Below, piece by piece: positions 44,527 to 53,386 of a stretch of DNA of 64,000 nt (position 1 is the first letter of the stretch; each line of letters starts with the position of its first letter). The DNA comes from Sphingobacterium spiritivorum (GTDB lineage Bacteria > Bacteroidota > Bacteroidia > Sphingobacteriales > Sphingobacteriaceae), in assembly GCF_016724845.1 (NCBI RefSeq), contig NZ_CP068082.1, positions 2,604,001-2,668,000 of the forward strand. The letters are read 5' to 3'. The notes under the pieces are model-generated. The model had not been told where the DNA came from and did no database searches. It worked only from the letters and a program-made list of their open reading frames with translations. Both the position numbers and the translations under genes were made by a program.

Positions 44527-46413
44527 TTAATTTTTGCCAAACTTTTCCAGAAGTTCAGACAATGTAAATGTAATAATTATAGGTTTGCCGTACAGCGAAA
44601 TATTCGGTGATTCGCAGGCAAACAGTCTGTCAATCAGTTCTGCCATTGCTTGATTATCCAGGAGAGTCCCGGGTTTAATCGCTGCACTTTTAGCAAGACT
44701 ACGGGCCAGATTTTCCCGTTTATTTAGTTTCAATTCGGATTTGTTATGTTTAAAGTCTTCCAAAAGCCGTTCTATAATTGCCACTTCATTGACATTACTC
44801 CCCAGATCAGCAGGAATTCCATCTACAATATACGTTGTTTTTCCAAAAGGACGTAATTGAAAACCAAGGCTTTGAATTTCGGGTAATATTTCCTCCATCA
44901 AAGCATGATCAGCACTGTTCAGATCTATTGTTTGCGGAAACAGGCTTTGTTGACTGATGCCCTGATTCTGTTCCAGATGAGTCTGAAACTGTTCGAATAA
45001 TATACGTTCATGGGCCGCCTGCTGATCGATTATCATAAAACCGGAGTGGATCTGTGATACGATAAACCGGTTATGCAACTGAAAGAATTGTTTGCTTTGC
45101 TGTACGCTGACTTCCGGTACGTTGATATCAATATCTTCTTCTTCCGGTTCTGCAGGAAGTAGGGGAAGCTGAGCGGAGGAGGTCGCCTCGTTTTCAGTAA
45201 TCTGATAAAGCGTATCCCAGTTTTGCGGTATTCCGGCTTTTTTCTCAAATCCGGATGTATAATTATCTGATCTCGATTTGGAAGCTGACTCTTTATAGCC
45301 CGGTTCAAAAGGATTGAAGTCGGGATTAAAATTAATCGTAGGCGCCTGAATTTCCTCCAGAGGCTTTTGACTGATCATATTTGAAAAACCCGTCTCCTGA
45401 TTAAAGTCCAGCGTCGGAGCAATATTATAACGTCCCAATGATCGCTTTATGGCAGATCTCAGAATAGCATAGATCGCTTTGTCGTCCTCGTATTTGATCT
45501 CCGTTTTCGTAGGATGAACGTTGATATCAATCTTTGCCGGATCTATATCAATAAAGAGCACATACAGCGGGTAACTATCTGCTGACAGTATCTCTTCGTA
45601 TGCATTGAGAACGGCATGATTGAGATAAGGATCCTTTATAAATCGTTTGTTGACAAAGAAAAACTGTTCTCCGCGCGTCTTTTTGGCAAACTCAGGTTTT
45701 CCGATAAAACCATTGATAGTAATTATGGAGGTCTCTTCTTCCACAGGTACCAGGCGCTGGTTATAATTGTTACCCAGTAAGTGGACAATCCGTTGCTTCA
45801 ATGTTTCAGCCGGAAGATGATATACTTCATTCCCGTCACTGTGCAGACTAAAGAAAATTTCAGGGTGAGCTAAAGCCACACGTTGGAATTCATCAATAAT
45901 ATGACGCATCTCTACGGAGTTACTCTTCAGAAAATTGCGTCTCGCCGGAATGTTGAAAAAAAGATTCTTTACGGATATACTGGTTCCCGGAGACAAGGCT
46001 TCGGGGTGCTGATCTGTGATTTTGGAACCTTCGATTTCGATAACTGTTCCGAGTTCATCCTCTACACGTCTGGTTTTCAGTTCTATGTGCGCAATGGCCG
46101 CGATAGAAGCCATAGCTTCACCACGGAATCCCATCGTGCGGATGGAGAAAAGATCCTCCGCTTTACGTATTTTAGAGGTAGCATGCCTTTCAAAACATAA
46201 TCTGGCATCCGTCACACTCATACCACATCCGTTATCAATGACCTGTATCATTGATTTACCAGCATCTTTTACGATAAGTTTTATTTTGTCTGCTCCGGCA
46301 TCAATCGCATTTTCAATCAATTCCTTTACCGCAGAAGCAGGTCGTTGCACGACTTCTCCTGCCGCAATTTGATTCGCAACAGCATCTGGCAACAATTGAA
46401 TAATATCTGACAT
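44527..46413 (-). CDS. mutL: DNA mismatch repair protein MutL
   Basis: 628 residues, standard length. The GHKL ATPase domain (about 1-335) shows IAAGEVVQRPASAVKELIEN, DNGCGMS and RGEAMASIAAI. The C-terminal dimerisation domain occupies about 440-628. It links MutS recognition of mismatches to downstream repair. In the C-terminal domain the metal-binding endonuclease motif reads DQQAAHERILFE, where the usual form is DQHAxxExxxxE. The later motifs read LAKSAAIKPG and SLYGKP, without the Cys/His ligands of ACR and CPHGRP. Intrinsic nicking activity is therefore doubtful. First gene of a four-gene operon. Confidence 0.95.
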   Translation of the reverse strand: MSDIIQLLPDAVANQIAAGEVVQRPASAVKELIENAIDAGADKIKLIVKDAGKSMIQVIDNGCGMSVTDARLCFERHATSKIRKAEDLFSIRTMGFRGEAMASIAAIAHIELKTRRVEDELGTVIEIEGSKITDQHPEALSPGTSISVKNLFFNIPARRNFLKSNSVEMRHIIDEFQRVALAHPEIFFSLHSDGNEVYHLPAETLKQRIVHLLGNNYNQRLVPVEEETSIITINGFIGKPEFAKKTRGEQFFFVNKRFIKDPYLNHAVLNAYEEILSADSYPLYVLFIDIDPAKIDINVHPTKTEIKYEDDKAIYAILRSAIKRSLGRYNIAPTLDFNQETGFSNMISQKPLEEIQAPTINFNPDFNPFEPGYKESASKSRSDNYTSGFEKKAGIPQNWDTLYQITENEATSSAQLPLLPAEPEEEDIDINVPEVSVQQSKQFFQLHNRFIVSQIHSGFMIIDQQAAHERILFEQFQTHLEQNQGISQQSLFPQTIDLNSADHALMEEILPEIQSLGFQLRPFGKTTYIVDGIPADLGSNVNEVAIIERLLEDFKHNKSELKLNKRENLARSLAKSAAIKPGTLLDNQAMAELIDRLFACESPNISLYGKPIIITFTLSELLEKFGKN

Positions 46414-46609
46414 AATCTATGCGAAGTTACGAAAAATTGATCCGAAATTTTAGTGTAGATTAAAGTGAAGAAAGAATGGCAGTACATCTTTGTTAAATAT
46501 TTTACAAGATGTTTGTTATTAAAGCATTTAGCCGGTGAATGCGGATAATATTGTTATGATGTGCCTTCTCAGATTGTAATACGGAAAAAGAATAAGGCAA
46601 TGAAGGATA

Positions 46610-46647
46610 TAAGGAGCAATATTTTCAGGTGATAATACTGCTCCTTA
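46610..46647 (-). terminator. Hairpin just downstream of uvrA
   Basis: TAAGGAGCAATATT (46610-46623) pairs with AATACTGCTCCTTA (46634-46647) with one G-T pair. The T-tract after it is poor, so termination efficiency is uncertain. Confidence 0.45.
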
Positions 46648-46655
46648 ATTTCTGT

Positions 46656-49496
46656 TTATTTCATTTCCAGTTTTAAGAATCGTGCAGTTTCACTTTTCTT
46701 ATTCTTGATCAGTTCCTCCGGTGTCCCCGCAAATAATAGCTGTCCGCCGCTGCGGCCACCTTCAGGTCCCATATCGATTACCCAGTCAGCAGTTTTTACC
46801 ACATCCAGATTGTGTTCAATAATCAATACGGAATTCCCACGATCTACCAAACGGTTGATCACCCCTAGCAGTACATTGACATCTTCGAAGTGAAGTCCTG
46901 TTGTCGGTTCATCCAGGATATAGAATGTTTTTCCGGTATCTTTTTTAGAAAGTTCAGTTGCCAGTTTGATACGTTGAGCCTCACCACCCGAAAGTGTAGT
47001 TGAAGATTGTCCCAAAGTAATGTAACCCAAGCCTACATCCTGCAGCGTTTTTATTTTTCTGTAGATTGAAGGAATATTTTCAAAGAATGCAACTCCTTCA
47101 TCCACACTCATATCCAATACGTCCGATATAGATTTTCCGCGATAGCGTACTTCTAAAGTTTCTCTGTTATAGCGTTTTCCGTGACATGTTTCACAAGGAA
47201 CCTGTACATCCGGAAGGAAGTTCATTTCGATGATCTTCATTCCAGCACCCTGACAGGTCTCACATCTTCCGCCTTTGACATTGAAGGAGAATCTGCCGGG
47301 CTTATACCCGCGTATTTTAGCCTCCGGAAGCTGTACAAACAATGTTCTGATATCCGAAAATACACCCGTGTAGGTAGACGGGTTGGAACGGGGAGTACGA
47401 CCAATCGGACTTTGATCGATTTCAATAATCTTGTCAATATGCTCGAGTCCCTCGATGCTTTCATAAGGAAGAGGTACAGCCTTCGCCCGGAAGAAATGTT
47501 TGTTGAGTATAGGGTATAGTGTTCCTGTGATTAAGCTTGACTTGCCTGAGCCCGACACACCAGTAACGAGGATAAGTTTTCCCAACGGGAATTCTGCCGT
47601 TACATTTTTCAGGTTGTTACCTGTGGCTCCTTTGAGGATCAGTGACTGACCATTCCCCGCTCTGCGGGTTTCAGGAATAACGACTTCCTTACGGCCATTG
47701 AGATAAGCTGCTGTGAGCGAATCTGCCTTCAGAATTTCTTCCGGTGATCCTTCGGCCACGACTTGCCCGCCATGAAGACCAGCAGCGGGCCCCATATCGA
47801 TCACATGATCCGCATTGAGGATCATATCTTTATCATGTTCAACAACCAATACTGAATTGCCGATATCACGCAGGTTTTTCAAAGATTTGATAAGCCTTTC
47901 ATTATCCCGTTGGTGTAGTCCTATGCTGGGCTCATCCAGAATATATAGGACATTGACCAGTTGCGATCCGATCTGTGTAGCAAGTCTGATCCGCTGTGCT
48001 TCTCCGCCGGAAAGTGTTTTCGATGTGCGATCCAGTGTCAGGTACGTTAGTCCCACATCCAGCAAAAATCCAAGGCGTGCCCGGATTTCTTTCAGAATTT
48101 CGGTTGCAATTACCTGTTGACGCTCATCCAGTCTGGACTCCAGATCGGTAAACCACTCCATAAGAGAAGTGATATCCATCGCTGCAAGTTCACTGATATT
48201 CTTTTGATCTATTTTGAAATGCAGTGACTCCTTTTTCAGCCGGGAGCCATGACATACCGGGCAGGTTACTTTAGTGCGAAAATCTTCCAATGATGTGATA
48301 TCATCCTGCTGGCGTCCCATCTGTTCTTCCAGCATTGCAAAGATACCCTGGAAGGTAACTTTGTGTTCACGTACACTATAGCTGCTATATTCTACCGTAA
48401 TAGGAATCGGTTCTTCTGCACCAAACAGTAAGGTGTCAATCTGCTCTTCCGTAAGTTTTTCTACAGGAGTGGTGAGCGAAAATTCAAGCTTCTTGGCTAC
48501 AGCTTTCAACACCTGAAAGTTCCAGGATTCACGGGCAGGGCCCAACGGTACAATAGCACCTTTCTGAATACTCAGCTTACGGTCCGGAATAACGGCCTTT
48601 TTATCTATTTCGAATACATAACCCAGACCGTCACATTTCGGACAAGCACCATAAGGAGAGTTGAACGAAAAAGTATTCGGTTGAGGCTCATCGTAAGAGA
48701 TACCCGATTCGGCATCCATCAGATAACGGCTGAAAAACTGTTCTTTATTCTCTTTGTTTGTAATCTTGATAATTCCTTTTGCTGCTTTCATTGCCTGCAT
48801 GACAGAGGTATATAACCTTTTTCTGTCTTCAGCTTTTACAGTAAGCCTGTCAATGACAGTTTCAATATCGTGTATCTTATATCTGTCCACCTGCATTTTA
48901 GGCGTAAGATCTACAATTTCTCCGTCCACACGAACTTTAGTATATCCCTGTTTGCGGATTTGTTCGAAAAGCTCACGGTAATGACCTTTACGTCCCTTGA
49001 CAATCGGAGCGAGAATGTTAACTGCCTCTCCGTTGAATTCATCGAGGATGCGGTCTACAATCTGATCTTCGGACATACGTTCCATACGTTTGCCGGTCAC
49101 ATAAGAGAAAGCTTCACCAGCGCGGGCGTAGAGAAGGCGCAAAAAATCGTATACTTCTGTGATCGTACCTACAGTAGAACGAGGGTTTTTGCTGGTTGTC
49201 TTTTGTTCAATGGAAATAACAGGACTTAAGCCCGAAATTTTATCTACATCCGGACGCTCCATTCCTCCCAGAAACTGACGGCTGTACGCACTGAATGTTT
49301 CCATATACCGGCGCTGCCCTTCGGCATAGATGGTGTCAAATGCCAGGGAAGATTTTCCACTCCCGCTTAGACCTGTGATGACAACAAGTTCATTTCTTGG
49401 AAATGTAACATCAATATTTTTAAGATTATGAACACGTGCCCCAAAGACTTCTACTTCGTGTTGCTCGCCCAAATCCGGAGTTGTTTTTTTTGTCAT
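46656..49496 (-). CDS. uvrA: Excinuclease ABC subunit UvrA
   Basis: 946 residues from the ATG at 49494-49496. A start 14 codons earlier is ruled out by the promoter box at 49543-49550, which places the transcript start too close to it. Two ABC ATPase modules are present. Walker A motifs are GLSGSGKSSLAFDT near the N terminus and GVSGSGKSSLITGTL at about 645. ABC signatures are SGGEAQRIRLA and SGGEAQRIKLA, and Walker B is ILDEPSIGLH and ILDEPTTGLH. Zinc fingers are CPKCDGLGYV, CPVCHGSRLK and CETCQGAGMK...CETCHGKRYN. It recognises DNA damage and loads UvrB in nucleotide excision repair. Monocistronic here. Confidence 0.97.
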   Translation of the reverse strand: MTKKTTPDLGEQHEVEVFGARVHNLKNIDVTFPRNELVVITGLSGSGKSSLAFDTIYAEGQRRYMETFSAYSRQFLGGMERPDVDKISGLSPVISIEQKTTSKNPRSTVGTITEVYDFLRLLYARAGEAFSYVTGKRMERMSEDQIVDRILDEFNGEAVNILAPIVKGRKGHYRELFEQIRKQGYTKVRVDGEIVDLTPKMQVDRYKIHDIETVIDRLTVKAEDRKRLYTSVMQAMKAAKGIIKITNKENKEQFFSRYLMDAESGISYDEPQPNTFSFNSPYGACPKCDGLGYVFEIDKKAVIPDRKLSIQKGAIVPLGPARESWNFQVLKAVAKKLEFSLTTPVEKLTEEQIDTLLFGAEEPIPITVEYSSYSVREHKVTFQGIFAMLEEQMGRQQDDITSLEDFRTKVTCPVCHGSRLKKESLHFKIDQKNISELAAMDITSLMEWFTDLESRLDERQQVIATEILKEIRARLGFLLDVGLTYLTLDRTSKTLSGGEAQRIRLATQIGSQLVNVLYILDEPSIGLHQRDNERLIKSLKNLRDIGNSVLVVEHDKDMILNADHVIDMGPAAGLHGGQVVAEGSPEEILKADSLTAAYLNGRKEVVIPETRRAGNGQSLILKGATGNNLKNVTAEFPLGKLILVTGVSGSGKSSLITGTLYPILNKHFFRAKAVPLPYESIEGLEHIDKIIEIDQSPIGRTPRSNPSTYTGVFSDIRTLFVQLPEAKIRGYKPGRFSFNVKGGRCETCQGAGMKIIEMNFLPDVQVPCETCHGKRYNRETLEVRYRGKSISDVLDMSVDEGVAFFENIPSIYRKIKTLQDVGLGYITLGQSSTTLSGGEAQRIKLATELSKKDTGKTFYILDEPTTGLHFEDVNVLLGVINRLVDRGNSVLIIEHNLDVVKTADWVIDMGPEGGRSGGQLLFAGTPEELIKNKKSETARFLKLEMK

Positions 49497-49542
49497 GAAC
49501 CTGCAAGAGTTAGCTTTAAGCCGTTCAGAAAACAGCAAAGTG

Positions 49543-49550
49543 CAAAGGTA
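49543..49550 (-). promoter_or_regulatory. -7 promoter box for uvrA
   Basis: TACCTTTG on the minus strand, 46 bases before the ATG at 49496. It supports that start. No LexA-like palindrome was recognised next to it. Confidence 0.55.
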
Positions 49551-49671
49551 CAGAATTTTAAAAGATTATGATTGGCCTGATGGTAAAGAAGTCGTGAAAT
49601 TTGATTTTAAAATGATGCTTTTGATAAGTTGGATTAATCTTTGTATTTTGTTTCTTTAAAAAACTACTCTA

Positions 49672-50721
49672 TTGGAAAAAATTGACGTAAGCAAGCAGGA
49701 AAAGGAGACGTTGGATTCTGCTATTGAGCATTGGCAAAAGCATGGATATGTAAATGAACAGGTGGCAGAAGAGCTTCGGAATTCGATGGAAGTTAAGAAT
49801 TTTGAGTGGGGAATGCTGGCCAAATATGCTTTCTGGATTGCACTGGCTTCTTTGGTGTTTTCTGTTCTTTCTTTATTTGTAGATGATACTTTTCTTGACT
49901 TTGTAAAACGCTTTTACGAAGCTCCTAATATTGTGTTTTTTATATTCTTTGCCGCACTTGCAGTCTTGTTTTATTTTCTCGGATTCAGGAATAAAGAAAA
50001 GTTCCCTGAAAAAACATTTTCCAACGAGACATTAATGCTGGCCGGAGCCTTTTCAACAGCTACCAGTATAGGATTTCTGGGTCAGGTCCTGGATAGAAAC
50101 GAACTGCATTTCTCTTTGCTTTTTTTATTATCGGTAGCTATTTACGGTATTCTGGCAGTCAAATTGGATTCCAAATTGATCTGGACATTTACACTGATCA
50201 GTCTGGGTATATGGTTTGCCACAGAAACTGCCTATCATAGTGACTGGGGATTCAAATTCTGGGGGATGAATTACCCATTGCGGTTTACTATTTTTGGAGT
50301 GCTGGTCACGGCATTTGCAATTTTTGTACAGCCTCGTTTCAAGAAACTGCTCGAATTTCAATCGACTTCTTATGTGATCGGGTTGTTGTATACCATGATT
50401 GCTCTCTGGTGTCTTTCCATCTTTGGAAACTACAGTGACTTTGAAGCCTGGACACGTGTAAGACAGTTCCATATTTTTTATTGGGGACTGTTATCCACAT
50501 TAGTATCAGCAGGTCTGGTAGTTTACGGACTGAAGACCAAAGATAATGTGACCAGAGAAATTGGTTTTGTATTTTTCATCCTCAATCTATATACCCGGTT
50601 TGTGGAGTATTTGTGGGATAATATTAATCGTACTATTTTCTTTTTGATTCTGGCTGTATCCTTTTGGTTTGTTGGTCGCTGGGCCGAACGCATCTGGAAA
50701 AAACGGGAGAATGGGAAATAG
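49672..50721 (+). CDS. DUF2157-like multi-pass membrane protein
   Basis: 349 residues from a TTG start at 49672; there is no ATG nearby. The N-terminal cytoplasmic part (about 1-42, DSAIEHWQKHGYVNEQVAEEL) is typical of DUF2157, a predicted membrane family of unknown role. About ten helices follow, including FWIALASLVFSVLSLFV, IVFFIFFAALAVLFYFLGF, MLAGAFSTATSIGFLGQVL and FFLILAVSFWFVGRWAERIW. The TATSIGFLGQVL segment and the Phe/Trp-rich second half agree with the family. It is followed 23 bases later by a lipoprotein gene, probably in the same transcript. Confidence 0.72.
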   Translation: MEKIDVSKQEKETLDSAIEHWQKHGYVNEQVAEELRNSMEVKNFEWGMLAKYAFWIALASLVFSVLSLFVDDTFLDFVKRFYEAPNIVFFIFFAALAVLFYFLGFRNKEKFPEKTFSNETLMLAGAFSTATSIGFLGQVLDRNELHFSLLFLLSVAIYGILAVKLDSKLIWTFTLISLGIWFATETAYHSDWGFKFWGMNYPLRFTIFGVLVTAFAIFVQPRFKKLLEFQSTSYVIGLLYTMIALWCLSIFGNYSDFEAWTRVRQFHIFYWGLLSTLVSAGLVVYGLKTKDNVTREIGFVFFILNLYTRFVEYLWDNINRTIFFLILAVSFWFVGRWAERIWKKRENGK

Positions 50722-50744
50722 TATTCACGTAATAAAGTTAAGTC

Positions 50745-51248
50745 ATGAAAAAATCCGTCTTTACATTGGGAATATGTCTGTGTGCTGTCTTTTTAATAAG
50801 CTGTAGCAAAAATGAAGACGCTGAAATCCGGAAGACTGTAACGGATTTTTTTAGCAACAAGGTTCATTATGGAGCTGTTGATCGTCAATTGATTAGTCCC
50901 GATCTCGCTTTATTGATTGACAAAGCGATATCCCGCGAGAAAGATGATGCAGAGAAAGTGGCCAAGAGTGATCATCCAGGCGATAAACCCTTGATGATAG
51001 AAGGAGATATTTTTACAAGCCTGTATGAAGGACAGGATACGTTTCAGATTGACACAATAAAGGTCAAAGGTGACAGTGCATTTGTAGTAGTACAGTTTGC
51101 AAATACGGGTTATAAGGAAAGCTGGAAAGATGAAGTTGTACTGATTAAGAAGGAGACCTGGAGAATAGATAATGTTTATTTCGGGGAAGAGAAAGACTTA
51201 AAAAGTACAAAAGATGTATTGAAACAATTGATTAATACGCCTGATTAA
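50745..51248 (+). CDS. Putative lipoprotein of unknown function
   Basis: 167 residues with a lipoprotein signal (GICLCAVFLISC, lipid Cys about residue 20) followed by SKNEDAEIRKTVTDFF. The remaining domain (about 30-160) alternates helix and strand with FQIDTIKVKGDSAFVVVQF and WKDEVVLIKKETWRIDNVYF, resembling the NTF2-like/DUF3828 fold used by many small exported proteins. No catalytic site is visible. It follows the DUF2157-like membrane gene by 23 bases. Downstream is the palindromic element at 51284-51430. Confidence 0.7.
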   Translation: MKKSVFTLGICLCAVFLISCSKNEDAEIRKTVTDFFSNKVHYGAVDRQLISPDLALLIDKAISREKDDAEKVAKSDHPGDKPLMIEGDIFTSLYEGQDTFQIDTIKVKGDSAFVVVQFANTGYKESWKDEVVLIKKETWRIDNVYFGEEKDLKSTKDVLKQLINTPD

Positions 51249-51283
51249 CCTAAAATTGAATACATCTTACTGTTGACATCAAC

Positions 51284-51430
51284 AAGGAGAAATCCCGTTT
51301 ATCGGGAGAGAGGTTGAAGCTGTTGGTTTTGTCTTAGTACCAACTTTTCGGCTGGTACAGTTGAATTGAAGAAACCTCACCCTAACCCTTCCGACTCATC
51401 GGAACAGGTTCTCCTTAAAAAGGAGAGGAA
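51284..51430. repeat. Imperfect palindromic element (REP/MITE-like)
   Basis: AAGGAGAA (51284-51291) and GAGGTT (51310-51315) are matched in inverted order by AACCTC (51373-51378) and TTCTCCTT (51409-51416). Inside lie small hairpins: CCCGTTTATCGGG, GTACCA/TGGTAC (51337-51342 with 51353-51358) and CCGACTCATCGG. A last hairpin CTCCTTAAAAAGGAG is at the right end. The string CCTCACCCTAACCC resembles dispersed intergenic repeats of Bacteroidota. Confidence 0.55.
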
Positions 51431-51528
51431 ATATGTAGTAGTGCTATTTCATTGAGAGGGTTTAAAAACTATCGTTTTTATCACACCTTATATCTCTCTG
51501 TGGTTTTCTCAAAAATCGGAGACCGACC

Positions 51529-51945
51529 TTAATTGATCTTAATGCTATAGGTGATATTCACACCTCCTGCTGCTAACATATCATGGACTGAACAGTATTT
51601 TTTGACGGCCAGTTCAGCTGCTTTTTGAGCCTTTACTTCATCAATATTACCTTTCAGTGTAAAGCTGATATGAATATCCGTAAAAATATTGGGGATCTGT
51701 TCACGGCGTTTACCTTCCACATCTACATGTATATCCTCGACTTCCTGACGTTGTTTATTCAGAATACTCACCAGGTCAAATACACTGCAGGACCCTAAGG
51801 CCATCAGTACTAATTCCATTGGCCTTACACCCTTGCCTTCACCACCGATTTCCTTAGACCCGTCAATGTGAACTTTTACGTCTGAGAGTTCACTGTTTGC
51901 TTCAAAGTGAACAGCTTTATTTACCCGATTTAATGATACTTTCAT
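51529..51945 (-). CDS. OsmC family protein (peroxiredoxin-like)
   Basis: 138 residues from the ATG at 51943-51945 (MKVSLNRV). The promoter box at 51964-51971 and an unusual purine-rich AAGGAG ahead of this ATG support it over a longer frame. OsmC/Ohr fold with the two reactive cysteines: Cys53 in LMALGSCSVFDLVSIL and Cys118 in VKKYCSVHDML. Members reduce organic hydroperoxides with a thiol partner. Length and spacing suggest the OsmC/YhfA subgroup rather than Ohr. Transcribed alone. Confidence 0.9.
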   Translation of the reverse strand: MKVSLNRVNKAVHFEANSELSDVKVHIDGSKEIGGEGKGVRPMELVLMALGSCSVFDLVSILNKQRQEVEDIHVDVEGKRREQIPNIFTDIHISFTLKGNIDEVKAQKAAELAVKKYCSVHDMLAAGGVNITYSIKIN

Positions 51946-51963
51946 CTTTTTTCTCCTTGTATA

Positions 51964-51971
51964 CAAATTTA
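51964..51971 (-). promoter_or_regulatory. -7 promoter box for the OsmC gene
   Basis: TAAATTTG on the minus strand (consensus TAnnTTTG), 18 bases before the chosen ATG. Confidence 0.55.
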
Positions 51972-51984
51972 GCTAAACTTTATG

Positions 51985-52022
51985 GATATAAAAAAGCCGT
52001 CCCGAATTTCGGGACGGCTTTG
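51985..52022 (-). terminator. Terminator of the fadL-SGNH operon
   Basis: Perfect stem AAAGCCGTCCCGAA (51993-52006) with TTCGGGACGGCTTT (52008-52021), followed on the minus strand by TTTT. Confidence 0.88.
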
Positions 52023-52041
52023 TAAAGATTCGTTTTAAGAT

Positions 52042-53358
52042 CTATTTTTCAGGAAGTTTAACTCCTCTGAATTGTGATACATCCACTTTAGAGACAGATG
52101 ATCCGTATTTGCTGTTGATAGCATCGATAAATACATTGGCTACAATTGCATTTCCGATAGGAGTCAGGTGAATACCATCCAGTGAAAAAGCATTTCCTGT
52201 AATAAACTTATTGCTTACAGCCAGGCCGTTGATGCGGATGCCATTTTTTACTGAAGTTAAAAACGCATTTACATCAGCCACAGCCAAACCTTTTGCTGCT
52301 GCGATAGACTTGATAGCTGCATTAAACTCATTGATACGGGTTACAACCTGTGCTGCTTCTGCTTCATCCAGTACAAAATTGTCTGCAACAGGATTTGCCG
52401 GATGGAGGCCATATGGAATATTAGCACCGTTTGGCTTACCTAATAATCCTGCAGAAGAGAAAGGAAGAACAAAGTAATCCTTATCTGTAGCCGCTCTTGG
52501 AGTTGTTTTGGTTGCGATATAGATATCCTTAATTTCCGGTGCATTGGGATTTGCCGCTTTAGCTGCAGCATTCGCTGCCGCTAAAAGAGCCGCTCTGGTA
52601 ACTGTTGTAAAGAAAGGGACAGCAGTTACATCCGGGATAGTAGCTACGACACCCTGAGAACCTTTAGCTGTCAATCCATTTATAAAATTCTGGTATGCAC
52701 CAGTGAACGTCGCCAGATCCGTTAGTTTTGTTGTTGGGTCAAGCGGGTTATATACTGCACCGTTTGTTGCATATCCAAGTGCATCATTATTTCCCAGCCA
52801 GAAGCTGAAGAACGTATGATCATGCTCTGTAGCATAGGTAAAGTATGTTTTTTTGCCAACCTGATCATCTGGTAATAAGCGCTCGAAATACATGTTCAGC
52901 GAACTGAATTGTGGTACGAAAGCAAGATCCAGACGCATACCCGGTACACCAAGATTCTGAATAGGATCTGTATACTTGGTTAATAACTTAGGGCTTGCAG
53001 AACGATAAGCCAGATTTTCCGTGATCTGTTTCATCACAGGTTGACCGTTTACAAGCGACTCTAACTGAATATAACCGGATCCGTTGGCTTGTGCTTCACT
53101 GAATAAGGGTGTAGTAAATTCCCCTCCACCCACTTGTTTAAATTGTTGAGCCATCAGATTGGTAAATGCCACTTGCTGGCCTTCCCGGTATAGTCCGCCA
53201 TCTGCAAAACCAGATGTCAGTGAATTACCAACGGCAATGTATTTACTAAAGTTTGCTGTGCCGCCTGCGGCAGGTGTAAAGTCTTTGATCTCCGGTTTAC
53301 AGGAAGCTACTCCCAGAACCAATAATGCTAACCCTACATATAGTTTATTTCTTTTCAT
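52042..53358 (-). CDS. SGNH/GDSL-type hydrolase, outer lipoprotein
   Basis: 438 residues, lipoprotein signal (LVLGVASC, lipid Cys about residue 20). SGNH blocks are visible. Block I is VGNSLTSGFADGGLYREG, where the usual Asp after Gly is Asn. The Gly-Asn block is SFWLGNNDALG. Block V is DGIHLTPIGNAIVA with the catalytic Asp-x-x-His. The protein is larger than common GDSL lipases (about 200-250 residues), with an insert between blocks I and III (about 60-160) and an Ala-rich segment near 255-275. It follows the FadL homologue by 28 bases. A surface esterase releasing fatty acids for FadL is a reasonable inference. Confidence 0.85.
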   Translation of the reverse strand: MKRNKLYVGLALLVLGVASCKPEIKDFTPAAGGTANFSKYIAVGNSLTSGFADGGLYREGQQVAFTNLMAQQFKQVGGGEFTTPLFSEAQANGSGYIQLESLVNGQPVMKQITENLAYRSASPKLLTKYTDPIQNLGVPGMRLDLAFVPQFSSLNMYFERLLPDDQVGKKTYFTYATEHDHTFFSFWLGNNDALGYATNGAVYNPLDPTTKLTDLATFTGAYQNFINGLTAKGSQGVVATIPDVTAVPFFTTVTRAALLAAANAAAKAANPNAPEIKDIYIATKTTPRAATDKDYFVLPFSSAGLLGKPNGANIPYGLHPANPVADNFVLDEAEAAQVVTRINEFNAAIKSIAAAKGLAVADVNAFLTSVKNGIRINGLAVSNKFITGNAFSLDGIHLTPIGNAIVANVFIDAINSKYGSSVSKVDVSQFRGVKLPEK

Positions 53359-53386
53359 GACCTATTCTTTTTAGCGTTTGAAAAAA

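Noticed and set aside
49497..49538. A 14-codon N-terminal extension of uvrA.
   Set aside because: It would begin five bases after the -7 box at 49543-49550, and it has no similarity to known UvrA N termini, which start with a sequence like that from the ATG at 49496.
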